Below are positions 41,298 to 49,900 of a stretch of DNA of 64,000 nucleotides, piece by piece. The notes under the pieces were generated by a model. It worked only from the letters and a program-made list of their open reading frames with translations. It did not search any database and was not told where the DNA came from. Position numbers and translations under genes: made by a program. The first letter of the stretch is position 1; each line of letters starts with the position of its first letter. The DNA comes from Mycobacterium sp. URHB0044 (GTDB lineage Bacteria; Actinomycetota; Actinomycetes; Mycobacteriales; Mycobacteriaceae), in assembly GCF_000620625.1 (NCBI RefSeq), contig NZ_JIAW01000005.1:310001-374000 (forward strand), in the 5' to 3' direction.

Positions 41298-42047
41298 CTA
41301 GGCCGGCGCGTTGGTCGGAACTGGCGGTTTCGGGACGGCAGTGGTGCTGGTAGTGGTGCCGACAGTGCCGGACGTGACCGTGAAGACTTCCTGACGAATC
41401 TGTTGGTCCGTGGCCTGCCAGGAAACGGCCGCAGGGAACTGGCCCCACGTGCTGTTGAACATGCCGACGATGACGGCTCGTCCGTCGTCGGTGAGCACGT
41501 ACACCGGGCCACCCGAATCACCCTTCTGGCTCACCACGCCGTTGGCCATCGTGAACCAACCATTGTTGACGGCCTCTACGGTGCCACAGCTTTCGTTGGT
41601 GACCACGCCGAAGTGGCACACCTGTTGACCGGGTTGCGGAATGACCATTGGATCGACGACCAGAGCCCGTCCGCCTGGCAGGACGTTGTTCACCATCACC
41701 TCGGGCGCAAGCTGGATCGCTTCCCAGTCCGAGATCAAGTGGTCGGTTGCCACCGTCGCCCCGTCAGGGGTGTTGTCCCTGAACAACGTCTGGTGGCCGA
41801 TGACGTTTCCGTCGCGGTCGCCCACCGATCCACTCCCCCGGCAATGGCCGGCCGTGAACGCGGTGCGCGTCTGCATGTCGACGTAGCCGAGCGTGCACAC
41901 GTTGGTGTCCTGCCGGACCTCCATGCCCGGATAGACCAGAACGCCCGGTGCCGCAGGCGCAGTCGGTGGTGCGACGAACGGCGCAAACAACGCCGTGGCG
42001 ATCGGGGCGGCCGTCAGTGCCAGTGCGCGCAAACACGACAACCGCAT
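41298..42047 (-). CDS. Secreted S1-type (trypsin-like) serine protease
   Basis: A 249-residue exported protein with a signal peptide ([27 protein letters not shown], cleaved near A/P-rich sequence) and a chymotrypsin fold: catalytic His in TAGHC, Asp in the middle ([12 protein letters not shown]) and Ser in GDSGGP. Three cysteine pairs could form disulfides. A Thr/Pro tail ([14 protein letters not shown]) may be a glycosylated linker or surface anchor. Rv1815 in the same relative position of M. tuberculosis is also protease-like. Substrate unknown. Confidence 0.85.
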   Translation of the reverse strand: MRLSCLRALALTAAPIATALFAPFVAPPTAPAAPGVLVYPGMEVRQDTNVCTLGYVDMQTRTAFTAGHCRGSGSVGDRDGNVIGHQTLFRDNTPDGATVATDHLISDWEAIQLAPEVMVNNVLPGGRALVVDPMVIPQPGQQVCHFGVVTNESCGTVEAVNNGWFTMANGVVSQKGDSGGPVYVLTDDGRAVIVGMFNSTWGQFPAAVSWQATDQQIRQEVFTVTSGTVGTTTSTTAVPKPPVPTNAPA

Positions 42048-42100
42048 GCGTGCTCCGATCCGGGAAGGTAGCTGGGGTTGCCAGCCTACCTGCAGGAGAA

Positions 42101-42130
42101 GGCGGCCCGGGCCGAAAGTCCCGGGCCGCC
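42101..42130 (-). terminator. Strong hairpin terminator after the lectin gene
   Basis: Perfect 11-base arms GGCGGCCCGGG (42101-42111) and CCCGGGCCGCC (42120-42130) with an 8-base loop, 11 bases after the lectin stop (42142). On the plus strand it is followed by TTCTTATT. It separates the lectin from the protease gene. Confidence 0.85.
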
Positions 42131-42141
42131 TTCTTATTGCG

Positions 42142-42765
42142 CTAAGGGATCGTCAGCACCTGACCGGGGTGGATCAGGTCCGGGTTGGAGACGCCGCTGG
42201 CGTCCGCGATCTGCTGGTACCGATTGCCGTCGCCGTAGAACCGTTCCGAGATGGCCCACAACGTGTCACCGGATACCACCGTGTAGGTCCGCGGTGCAGG
42301 TGGCGGAGGCGGTGGTGGCGGTGCGGCGGCCGCCGCAGGTTCCGGCGCTGGCGGGGCTTCGGGCTCCTCGACCGCCACGGGGACCGCCTCGGGCTCGGCG
42401 GCAGCGGGTGGCGCCGGAGGCGTCGGTGCGTCGTCGGTCTGCGTGCCCGACGACCATGCCGGACCATCGAATCCGTACAGCACCAGATTCCGGTCGTCCT
42501 GGAGGATCAGCCGAACGTCCTTGGCGCCCTTGGTATCGCTGTGCCACACCGGTTTTTCCGGCGTGTACAACACGAAGTTGCCGTCGCTCTGCACCTCGGC
42601 GCGAACGACGTTCTCGCCATTGGTTCCGGTGGACCACACCGATTCCTCGCCGGCGTACAGCACCAGGTTTCCGTCGTCCTGCAGGACCAGCTCATACGCT
42701 CCATTGCGCGAGGTCAACCGCTGGCCGACCTCCAGCTTCTCGCCGTCTTGCAGCCTGTCTCCCAC
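42142..42765 (-). CDS. B-type (monocot-like) lectin with C-terminal LysM domain
   Basis: A 207-residue protein. Residues ~1-105 form a bulb-type mannose-binding lectin with the repeated sugar motif QxDxNxVx[19 protein letters not shown] and QDDRNLVLY (the last has Arg in place of Gly). A Pro/Ala/Glu-rich linker of about 50 residues leads to a LysM domain ([32 protein letters not shown]) that binds peptidoglycan-type glycans. M. smegmatis MSMEG_3662 is a known LysM lectin with mannose binding. There is no signal peptide, so export would need another route. Start GTG 42765. Confidence 0.9.
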   Translation of the reverse strand: MGDRLQDGEKLEVGQRLTSRNGAYELVLQDDGNLVLYAGEESVWSTGTNGENVVRAEVQSDGNFVLYTPEKPVWHSDTKGAKDVRLILQDDRNLVLYGFDGPAWSSGTQTDDAPTPPAPPAAAEPEAVPVAVEEPEAPPAPEPAAAAAPPPPPPPPAPRTYTVVSGDTLWAISERFYGDGNRYQQIADASGVSNPDLIHPGQVLTIP

Positions 42766-42879
42766 GATGTCTGCCCCTTCCGCTCGTTGACGGCTGGGAG
42801 CTTACTGACCACCACCTGCCTCGTGGGCCGTTCGACTCGACGCAATCAAAACGGTTGGCGAACAATCGGTTGCGGCCGA

Positions 42880-44328
42880 CTACGAATCGAAGCCGAGCCC
42901 CAGCGCATCGAGCGTGCGCAGCAGCGCGTTGCGCCGGCCCCCGCTGTGGTCCGCGCGGTCGAGCGACCACCGGGTGGCCTGGATGCCGATGCTGGCCAAC
43001 GGTTCGGGTGGAAACGGCAGCGGACGTTTGCGCACCATCTCCAGTTCGGTGCGCGGTGTCTCCACACGGGAGAGCAGATCCAGGCAGACGTCGGCGGCGA
43101 ACCGCGCAGCGCCAACGCCCAGTCCTGTGAAGCCGTTGACGTACGCGACTCTGCCGTCGCGGGCCAGCCCCCAGTGCGCACAAAATCGGGTGTTGGTGTC
43201 GATGGCACCCGCCCACCGGTGACTGAACCGGACGTCGTCCAGCTGGGGGAAGGTGATGAAGAAGTGCCTTGCGAGCGTCTCGTAGGTCGCGGGTCGGCTC
43301 TCGTGGGCGGCATCGACCTTGCGGCCGAAGTGGTACACCGCGTCGTAGCCACCCCACACGATGCGGTCGTCCTGCGTGCGCCGGTAGTAGTGAAATTGGT
43401 TGGCGGAGTCGCCGATTCCCTGTCGGCCCCGCCATCCGATTCGGTCCAGTTGCGCGTCGGTGAGGGGCTCGGTCGCCAGCACGTAGTCGTACACGGGCAC
43501 GGTGTACAACCGGTTGCGCCGCAGCAGCGAGGTGAAGACGTTGGTCGCCAGCACGGCTTGACGCGCGGTGACCACCCCATTGCTGGTCCCCACGGACAGT
43601 GCGATCCCGCCCGAGTGTAGGGACGCCGCATTGGTGTGCTCGTAGATCTGCACGCCCGCCTCCTGGCACGCGCGGGCGAGTTCCAACGCCAACTTGGCCG
43701 GATGGACGATCGCGCACGTGTCGGCGTCGAACAGCCCGGCGAGGTACGTCGGTGAATGCACCTCGCCCTGCACCTCGTCGCGGTCCAGGAAGCGGCCCTC
43801 CCCCGACTCGGCGGCTTCCTTCAGCCACTCGACCTGGTGCGGTTCGGTCGCCACCGCAAGCATTCCCGAGCGTTGCCATTCCACGTCGAGGCCGAGTCGC
43901 GCGATCTCGTCCTGCATGCCATCGAGGTTTTCCAGGCCCATCTCGACGAGTCGGTCGATTTCGTTGGGCCAGCGCGTCTTTCCGTTTGCCAGCCCGTGAG
44001 TAAGGCTGGCCTCGACGAACCCGCCGTTGCGGCCGGACGCTGCCCACCCGATGCGGTCGGCCTCGATGAGGACGACGCGCTGATCCGGATTGCGCTGTGC
44101 GGCATGCAGTGCGGTCCACAATCCGGTGTAACCGCCACCGACCACGAGCAGGTCGCAGGTGATCGGTCCCGGAAGTCGCGGGTACTCCGGCCGGGGCACG
44201 TCCAGCCACATCGAACCGAAGGAGCTTGCCGCAAGGGACCGTTCGACGAGCGCAGGATCCACATGACCGTCGAACACCGTTTTCACCCCGCGGACAATAC
44301 GGCTTCGCAGGGCCCGAGGGCCACGCAT
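42880..44328 (-). CDS. FAD-dependent oxidoreductase of the DAO (glycine/D-amino-acid oxidase) family
   Basis: A 482-residue flavoenzyme with the N-terminal FAD motif VVGGGYTGLWTALHAA (about 62-77), the DAO fingerprint in GWAASGRNGGF, and C-terminal GFTGLGVGAARFAA. It probably oxidises an amine or amino acid with reduction of FAD; relatives include GlpO- and gamma-glutamylputrescine oxidase-like proteins, though substrate cannot be set. I start at ATG 44328 (CGGGGAGG upstream); TTG 44352 and GTG 44286 are alternatives. It follows the sterol desaturase gene by 24 bases. Confidence 0.8.
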   Translation of the reverse strand: MRGPRALRSRIVRGVKTVFDGHVDPALVERSLAASSFGSMWLDVPRPEYPRLPGPITCDLLVVGGGYTGLWTALHAAQRNPDQRVVLIEADRIGWAASGRNGGFVEASLTHGLANGKTRWPNEIDRLVEMGLENLDGMQDEIARLGLDVEWQRSGMLAVATEPHQVEWLKEAAESGEGRFLDRDEVQGEVHSPTYLAGLFDADTCAIVHPAKLALELARACQEAGVQIYEHTNAASLHSGGIALSVGTSNGVVTARQAVLATNVFTSLLRRNRLYTVPVYDYVLATEPLTDAQLDRIGWRGRQGIGDSANQFHYYRRTQDDRIVWGGYDAVYHFGRKVDAAHESRPATYETLARHFFITFPQLDDVRFSHRWAGAIDTNTRFCAHWGLARDGRVAYVNGFTGLGVGAARFAADVCLDLLSRVETPRTELEMVRKRPLPFPPEPLASIGIQATRWSLDRADHSGGRRNALLRTLDALGLGFDS

Positions 44329-44352
44329 TTGCCTCCCCGTGAGGTCAGGCAA

Positions 44353-45288
44353 CTATTGGGCGGCGGTCATCGGTGCCGGACTATCCGGCCGCGCAACCGG
44401 CACCGGCGTCCATCCCGGTGGGCCGAAGACGTAACCGAGGCGGTCACGCCAGCGGCGAGCGTGGCGGACGTCTCGGGCGATCGCCACGTACTCGTGGGTC
44501 TGCAGCTTCCAGACGTTGAACGTGTCGACCTGTTTGGTCAGCCCGTAGTGCGGCCGGGAGGTCTCCGCGGCGAAGCTGCCGAACAGCCGGTCCCACACGA
44601 TCAGGATTCCGCCGTAGTTCTTGTCGAGGTACTGCGCATCCATGCCGTGGTGCACCCGGTGGTGCGACGGCGTGTTGAGCACGAATTCGATTGGCCGCCA
44701 GAGCTTGCCGATCCGTTCGGTGTGGATCCAGAACTGGTAGACGAGGTTGATCGAGAAGCTGGCGAACACCATCCAGGGCGGGACGCCGAGAAGTGGCAAC
44801 ACGGCCCGCAGGAACACGTCGCCGCTGATGTTCCACTTCTGTCGCAGTGCGGTGGCGAAGTTGAAGTACTGGCTGGAGTGGTGTGCCTGATGGGTGGCCC
44901 AGAAGATCCGGATTCGGTGCGCCGCCCGGTGGTAGGCGTAGTAGAGCAGGTCGACGCCCAGGATGGCGATCACCCACGTGTACCACTCGGTGGCCGGCAG
45001 GTGCCACGGCGCGACGTAGGCATACAGCGCGGCGTAGCCCAGTAGTGCAACGCCGTTGAGCACACCGCTGGTGGCGATCGACACGACACCCATCCAGATG
45101 CTGGCCCAGGCGTCGGGCTTCAGGTAGGCCCCGGCGGGCACGCGATCGGCCTCGGTGTGCTGGAGTTTGCGCGCCGCTGCCCATTCGATGATCAGCAGCA
45201 GCAGGAAGAACGGGACGGCGAACATCACCGGGTCGTGCATCAGCGGCGGCAGCACGCCCGAGAGAATTCCGGAGAAACCCCAGTCCAC
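44353..45288 (-). CDS. erg3: Sterol desaturase-family (fatty acid hydroxylase) membrane protein
   Basis: The protein of 311 residues has four or five membrane helices and three histidine clusters of a di-iron hydroxylase: HRAAHR, HQAHHSS and HHRVHHGMD. The family includes C-5 sterol desaturase and alkylglycerol mono-oxygenase; Rv1814 (erg3) is the positional equivalent. GTG 45288 has a strong ribosome site (GGAGG, 7 bases upstream), which decides the start against the longer frame. It probably uses O2 to introduce a double bond or hydroxyl into a lipid or sterol-like compound. Substrate unknown. Confidence 0.85.
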   Translation of the reverse strand: MDWGFSGILSGVLPPLMHDPVMFAVPFFLLLLIIEWAAARKLQHTEADRVPAGAYLKPDAWASIWMGVVSIATSGVLNGVALLGYAALYAYVAPWHLPATEWYTWVIAILGVDLLYYAYHRAAHRIRIFWATHQAHHSSQYFNFATALRQKWNISGDVFLRAVLPLLGVPPWMVFASFSINLVYQFWIHTERIGKLWRPIEFVLNTPSHHRVHHGMDAQYLDKNYGGILIVWDRLFGSFAAETSRPHYGLTKQVDTFNVWKLQTHEYVAIARDVRHARRWRDRLGYVFGPPGWTPVPVARPDSPAPMTAAQ

Positions 45289-45322
45289 GTCGACACCTCC
45301 CAGGGCAGCGTAACGCCCTCGC

Positions 45323-46885
45323 TCAGCGGAAACTGAGCACGTCGTCACCCCAGGCCGCCCGCGTCTCGCGGTCCGGATCCTGCACCACGCGGTCCTGCCG
45401 GTCGATCACCAGCGTTGCCCGGTCGTCGCTGCGGTACGGCCGCCACTCCGGATCACCGGCCAGTCCCGACGGTTCGCCCGTCACCGCGAAGTTGCGCCAC
45501 CGGGCGCGCATCCGCTCCGAGACCGCGGTGCCCACCTTCAGCCCGCCGAGCTTGAACGTCGGGTCCCTCGGCCCGGCGACGAGATTGCCCCAGACGTAGG
45601 GCAGTTCGGTGGCGTGGGCTGCGCCGAGGCGCAACAGCCGGAGCATCGGCGTCGCCCAGTCGAACCGGTAGACGTGGACCGGGGCCACGGTCGCGTGCCC
45701 CTCGGCCATCCAGATCGAGGGCATCCGGAATCCGAGGTCGCGCGCCACCCCCATGCCCGGCGTCTTGCCGCGTCCGCGGTAGGTCGCGCCCAGTTGCTCT
45801 TCGGTGGGCAGCTGCAGTCCGGGTTGTTCGGCCGCGATCTCCGCGAACATGGCCTTGATCGCGTGCGGTGTGATCGGCATCAGGGGCGACTTCATGAACC
45901 GGAAGAGCGCTGCCTCGTGCTTGTTCGTGCCGATGATCAGCGGCACCGGATGGGTGCCGCCCGCCCGCGCCACTGCGACCGGGTAATCGGGCACGACGTC
46001 GCCGTCGACGATCGGTGCGAAGGCCAACGTGCCGGGGGTGGTCACCGGGACGTGGTCGAAGACGTGCTTGGACGCGGCGAGCACCGCCGCAGTGGGCGCA
46101 TTGACCAGCCCGTCGGCGCCGTCGACGCCGAGCGCGTCGAGGAACTGCTGGGCGACCACCCGCGAACGGGTGGCGTCGTAGATGGACGTCGCGGGTGAGC
46201 TCTGCGCGATGGCGGCCGAGAACAGTCCCGCAGCGGACGGACTGGCGAGCAGCGTGGTGATCACGCCGGCACCCGCCGACTCGCCGAAGACGGTCACCCG
46301 CTGCGGATCGCCGCCGAACCCGGCGACGTTGTCGCGCACCCACTGCAACGCGAAGAGCACGTCGCGCAGGCCCAGGTTGGTCTCGAAGGTGGCCTTCGGG
46401 GTGGAGAACGGCGACAGGTCGAGGAAGCCCAGCGCCCCGAGCCGGTAGTTGATCGTGACGATGACGACGTCACCGGCCGAGGCGAGCGCCCGGCCGTGAT
46501 ACAGCGGCTGCGCCGACGAACCGAGGATGTAGGCGCCGCCGTGCACCCACACCATCACCGGCTTGCGGTCGTCGGGTGTGGTGTCCGACGAAGCCCACAC
46601 GTTCAGCGTCAGGCAGTCGTCGCCTTGAGGCGCACCGAGGTCGATCGGGATCCGCGGGTCGGTCGGCTGCGGGCACACCGGCCCGACCTTCGTGGCGTCG
46701 GCGGGGTCGGTCCACCGGGCGGGCGGCTGCGGTGCCCGCCAGCGCAGCTCGCCGACGGGCGGTGCGGCGTAGCGAATCCCCTTCCACACCTTGACCGTTC
46801 CGTCGTCGACACCGCGCACCGGGCCGTATGCGGTGTCGGCGACGGGGTTTCCGCTCCACCGTTCGGTGTTCTGCTCCGTCGTCAC
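45323..46885 (-). CDS. Type-B carboxylesterase/lipase
   Basis: A 520-residue alpha/beta hydrolase of the carboxylesterase (COesterase) family. The nucleophile elbow is GESAGAG (Ser about 200), the oxyanion motif is VHGGAYILGSS, and the general scaffold (YGPVRGVDDGTVKVWKGIRYAAPPVGELRWRAPQPP) is complete. The Glu in NKHEAALF and a later His form the triad. No signal peptide. The GTG start overlaps the stop of a 20-codon ORF (GTGA), and the gene itself has no obvious ribosome site, so translation may depend on that leader. Confidence 0.88.
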   Translation of the reverse strand: MTTEQNTERWSGNPVADTAYGPVRGVDDGTVKVWKGIRYAAPPVGELRWRAPQPPARWTDPADATKVGPVCPQPTDPRIPIDLGAPQGDDCLTLNVWASSDTTPDDRKPVMVWVHGGAYILGSSAQPLYHGRALASAGDVVIVTINYRLGALGFLDLSPFSTPKATFETNLGLRDVLFALQWVRDNVAGFGGDPQRVTVFGESAGAGVITTLLASPSAAGLFSAAIAQSSPATSIYDATRSRVVAQQFLDALGVDGADGLVNAPTAAVLAASKHVFDHVPVTTPGTLAFAPIVDGDVVPDYPVAVARAGGTHPVPLIIGTNKHEAALFRFMKSPLMPITPHAIKAMFAEIAAEQPGLQLPTEEQLGATYRGRGKTPGMGVARDLGFRMPSIWMAEGHATVAPVHVYRFDWATPMLRLLRLGAAHATELPYVWGNLVAGPRDPTFKLGGLKVGTAVSERMRARWRNFAVTGEPSGLAGDPEWRPYRSDDRATLVIDRQDRVVQDPDRETRAAWGDDVLSFR

Positions 46886-46944
46886 TTGGTTGCGCCATCC
46901 GTGGTGAGCAGGACGCCGATGAGGGTGCGCTGGGGATCCGTCAT
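46882..46944 (-). CDS. Short upstream leader ORF coupled to the carboxylesterase
   Basis: ATG 46944 is preceded by an excellent ribosome site (AAGGAG, 8 bases upstream) and encodes a 20-residue peptide beginning MTDPQRTLIG; its TGA (46882-46884) overlaps the GTG of the carboxylesterase. The arrangement suggests that ribosomes finishing this peptide re-initiate on the esterase. It could also be a small protein or a control peptide. Coding is inferred from the ribosome site and overlap only. Confidence 0.55.
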   Translation of the reverse strand: MTDPQRTLIGVLLTTDGATK

Positions 46945-46962
46945 GTGCTGCTCCTTCACGAG

Positions 46963-46990
46963 GTTGACGGGTGTCGAAAGCCTTGTCAAC
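46963..46990. promoter_or_regulatory. Inverted repeat between esterase and SMR genes
   Basis: GTTGAC (46963-46968) and GTCAAC (46985-46990) are perfect 6-base arms with a 16-base spacer in the shared divergent promoter. The right arm is part of a TTGACA -35 on the minus strand, so a dimeric regulator could act on either direction. Confidence 0.35.
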
Positions 46991-47087
46991 AGGTTACGCG
47001 GAGGCTGCGCAAGCCTGTGAGCAGCAGTTATGGCAGAACCCGGTGGCGCGGGAGGACCCCGACGAGCAGGAGGCTAGTTTTAGCGCC

Positions 47088-47432
47088 GTGCGGAAATGGG
47101 GGCTGCTGATCGCGGCGATCGCGATCGAGGTGGCGGCAACCCTGTCATTGCGGGCCTCCCAGGATCATGCGGCGTGGCTGGTGGTCGTGGTCGCGGGCTA
47201 CGCGGGCGCGCTGGTGTTGTTAACCCTGGTGCTGCGCGCGGGCATGGCCGTCGGCGTGGCCTACGGCATCTGGGGTGCCGCGGGCACCGCACTGACCGCG
47301 GTGCTTGGCGCACTCATCTTCGGCGATCCGTTCACCTGGCCGATCGTCGGAGGCATCGGTCTGATCATCGCCGGAGTTCTGCTCATCGAGTTCGGGTCAC
47401 GACCGGCCCGTGAAATCGAGTCGACGCCATGA
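47088..47432 (+). CDS. SMR-family multidrug/guanidinium-type efflux subunit 1
   Basis: A 114-residue, four-helix protein of the small multidrug resistance family; Glu in the first helix (IAIEVAATLSLRAS) is the conserved proton/substrate carboxylate. The GTG start at 47088 gives the usual size; the frame is open further but the extension is hydrophilic and unlike SMR N termini. It overlaps the next SMR gene by 4 bases (ATGA), a layout typical of hetero-dimeric pairs (EbrAB/YkkCD type). Confidence 0.85.
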   Translation: MRKWGLLIAAIAIEVAATLSLRASQDHAAWLVVVVAGYAGALVLLTLVLRAGMAVGVAYGIWGAAGTALTAVLGALIFGDPFTWPIVGGIGLIIAGVLLIEFGSRPAREIESTP

Positions 47433-47755
47433 TGTGGGTGGTGTTGGTGGCCGCCATCGGCATCGAGGTCGTCGCGACCCTGTCGCTGCGCGCGTCGGAT
47501 GGTTTCCGCAAGAAGGCCTGGATCGTTCCGGTCGTCCTCGGATACGTCGCGTCGTTCTACCTGCTGTGGCTGACGCTGTCGTTCGGCATGCCGGTCGGGA
47601 TCGCCTACGGCGTGTGGACCGCCTGTGGCGTCGCCGCCGTCGCGCTGATCGCCCGATTCCTCTTCAAGGACGCGCTCACCTGGACGATGGGGGCGGGCAT
47701 CGCGCTCATCGTGGCGGGCGTGCTCACGATCGAACTGTCGGGCGCCGTCCACTGA
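47429..47755 (+). CDS. SMR-family efflux subunit 2
   Basis: A 108-residue SMR protein (MMWVVLVAAIGIEVVATLSLRASDGF...) with the same first-helix Glu (IEVVATLSLRAS) and Pro/Tyr/Trp residues in later helices. The two subunits differ in their loop charges, consistent with an antiparallel heterodimer of fixed topology. Its 3' end overlaps the convergent MFS gene by 32 bases. Substrate cannot be deduced. Confidence 0.86.
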   Translation: MMWVVLVAAIGIEVVATLSLRASDGFRKKAWIVPVVLGYVASFYLLWLTLSFGMPVGIAYGVWTACGVAAVALIARFLFKDALTWTMGAGIALIVAGVLTIELSGAVH

Positions 47756-48929
47756 GCGCACGGGCCAGTGGCACCATCGCCAGACCCACGAACGGGACGA
47801 TGAGCAGCCCGACCCGAAGGCTGGCTGCGTCGGCCACCATGCCGACGATGATCGGGGACATCAGAAACCCGACCCGGCACAGCCACGTCACGATGGTCAG
47901 CCCTGTGCCCGGGCGCAGTCCGCGTAGCTGATCTGCGCCGTGCATGGCCGCTGGAATCAGCGTGGCACAGCCGAAACCCGCCGCCGCGAATCCGGCAATG
48001 ACCGTCGGCACGGTCGGGAACGCCAACGCGGCTCCCATCCCCACCGCCGCCACGAGTCCGCCGGCGCGCGCGACGACGCGTTCACCGAACCGATCGACCA
48101 AGCGGTCGCCGAAGAGTCGCCCGACGAACTGGAAGCTGACCATCGCGACGTAGCCGAACGCCGCGAGCGCCGCAGGCGCGGACAGGCTGTCGCGCAGATA
48201 GAGGGTGGCCCAAGAACTTCCCGAATCCTCGATGGCCGCACCGCCTATCGCGATGGCCACCAACGCAGCAAGCACCGCGTAGACGCCGAACCCGGCCTTC
48301 GCCTCCGCGTCCGTCTGCGCCGCGGGGTGATCCTCGTGGTCCGACCCTCGCAACAGGAACGGGTACGCGATCAGGACGACGACGGTGAACACGATCCCGG
48401 AAACGGCCAGATGAGTCGTGCGCGGAATGTGCAACGCGATGGCACCGGCGCCCATCAGACCCCCGAGGATCGCGCCGACCGACCAGACCGCGTGCAGCGA
48501 ATTGATGATGGAGCGGCCGTACTTTCGTTGCACCCGCAGACCGTGCGCATTCTGTGCCACGTCGGTGATCGAGTCCGCGGCACCGGCAATGAAGAGAGCG
48601 ACGGCGAACCACACCGGCGTCGGCGCGACGGCGGCGGCGTAGACGAACAACGCGATGCACGACGTCGCGACCACGCCCACCCGCGACGACCGGAACCGGC
48701 GGATCAACGCGCCTGCCGTCAGTCCCGAGACCAGTGCACCGGCAGAGAAGGCCGCAATCGCGCCGCCGTAGCCGGCGTTGGAGAGCCCGAGGTCGGCCTT
48801 GATTTCGGGGAATCGCGGCAGCAGGTTGGCGAAGATCGCCCCGTTCGTCAGGAACATGGCCGCGGACGCAACCCGTGCTCGACGGTTTCTCGCCCCGGCC
48901 GTCTCGAGCAGTTCTGCGGCCATGTCCAT
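47724..48929 (-). CDS. MFS transporter
   Basis: A 401-residue permease with twelve predicted helices and a typical MFS loop 2-3 (GALIRRFRSSRVG). It belongs to the sugar/drug-porter-like MFS group, with a phrase ADSITDVAQNAHGLRVQRKYGRSIINSLHAVWSVGAI shared by transporters of the fucose/ nucleoside-like YbjJ type. The ATG at 48929 (MDMAAELLETAGARNRR) fits; the much longer open frame in that register comes from the SDR gene's shadow. It lies 5 bases after the SDR gene, so it may be co-transcribed with it. Confidence 0.82.
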   Translation of the reverse strand: MDMAAELLETAGARNRRARVASAAMFLTNGAIFANLLPRFPEIKADLGLSNAGYGGAIAAFSAGALVSGLTAGALIRRFRSSRVGVVATSCIALFVYAAAVAPTPVWFAVALFIAGAADSITDVAQNAHGLRVQRKYGRSIINSLHAVWSVGAILGGLMGAGAIALHIPRTTHLAVSGIVFTVVVLIAYPFLLRGSDHEDHPAAQTDAEAKAGFGVYAVLAALVAIAIGGAAIEDSGSSWATLYLRDSLSAPAALAAFGYVAMVSFQFVGRLFGDRLVDRFGERVVARAGGLVAAVGMGAALAFPTVPTVIAGFAAAGFGCATLIPAAMHGADQLRGLRPGTGLTIVTWLCRVGFLMSPIIVGMVADAASLRVGLLIVPFVGLAMVPLARALSGRRPTVRS

Positions 48930-48934
48930 CGACG

Positions 48935-49900
48935 TTACCGGGCGTCGGGTGCGCCCTCCGAAACCAGGTGTGCACTGGTCTGCCACAGGTCCAGCGCCTT
49001 GCCGCGGTCGTACGAGTCCGCCGACGACTGAATCGGTTTGAGCGCCTCGAAGTAGTGCCCGGTGACGCCCTCGAACCGTCGATCGGCCGCCAGGGCGGCT
49101 AGATGCCGACCCGACGCACGGGTGCTGTGCACCTGTGGGAAGACGCGCATCAGCGGCATCAGATAGCGCCACGCCAACCGCTGCAGCGGCGGATAGTCGC
49201 GCGCCAAACCGGAGCCGGGCATCAGGCCGGGATCGAACGTGTTCACCGTGATGTCCTGTGCGCCATGCCCGAGACGCCGGTCCAACTCGTAGGCGTAGAG
49301 CACGTTGCACAACTTCGACGTCGTGTAGCGGCGCCGGCCCGCCGCCGGGGTCAGTTCGCCGTCGTCTCGCGGTGGGTACAGCAGATCGGCGGCGCGGGTG
49401 TAGGCAGGCGCCGGCATGCCGGTGTGCTTGGCAGGATCGTGGGTTCCACTGCTGACCACGACGATTCGGGCCGGGCGGGCCAACTGGTCGCCGACATTTC
49501 CCGGGTCGCTTCGCTCCTGCCCTCCGAGAAAACCTTGCACCAGCGCGAAGTGACCGAGGTGGTTGACGCCGAAGGTCATCTCGAAACCTTCTGCGGTGGT
49601 TCCAGTCCCGGAGAGCACCTGGACGCCGGCGTTGCACACGATGGCGTGCAGCGGTGGCAGCTCCGTCGCGGCCCGCACGTGGTCCACGAACGCGTGGACC
49701 GATTTGAGTGATGCGAGGTCGCATTCGACGACGGTGCAGCGCTTCGGCTCGCCGAGCGCCGCGACCGCTTCGGCACCGCGTTGTGGACTGCGGACGGCCA
49801 GGACGACGTGCCAAGACTCGTCGCGGGCGAGAAGTGCACGGGCGCATTCGAATCCGAGCCCGCTGCCCGCTCCGGTGATGACCGCGGTCTTCATGGTCAT
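48935..49900 (-). CDS. SDR-family NAD(P)-dependent oxidoreductase
   Basis: A 321-residue short-chain dehydrogenase related to protochlorophyllide-reductase-like SDRs. Motifs: cofactor TGAGSGLG (9-16), NNAG-type position as CNAG (HAIVCNAGV) and catalytic YxxxK (RYTTSKL), preceded by Ser in VVVSSGTHD. It is coupled to the TetR gene by a 4-base overlap and followed by the MFS gene, so TetR-SDR-MFS looks like a xenobiotic- or lipid-response operon. Substrate unknown. Confidence 0.85.
   Translation of the reverse strand: MTMKTAVITGAGSGLGFECARALLARDESWHVVLAVRSPQRGAEAVAALGEPKRCTVVECDLASLKSVHAFVDHVRAATELPPLHAIVCNAGVQVLSGTGTTAEGFEMTFGVNHLGHFALVQGFLGGQERSDPGNVGDQLARPARIVVVSSGTHDPAKHTGMPAPAYTRAADLLYPPRDDGELTPAAGRRRYTTSKLCNVLYAYELDRRLGHGAQDITVNTFDPGLMPGSGLARDYPPLQRLAWRYLMPLMRVFPQVHSTRASGRHLAALAADRRFEGVTGHYFEALKPIQSSADSYDRGKALDLWQTSAHLVSEGAPDAR

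Noticed and set aside
47030..47077. A 15-codon ORF just before the first SMR gene
   Set aside because: It has no ribosome site and does not overlap the SMR start; likely chance.
46945..47087. A guanidine riboswitch before the SMR pair
   Set aside because: I found no ykkC or mini-ykkC pattern (no paired ACGR loops and no conserved core); only short inverted repeats are present.
47724..49847. A 707-codon frame combining MFS and SDR regions
   Set aside because: Only the 401 residues from ATG 48929 are MFS-like; the rest is a shadow of the SDR gene.
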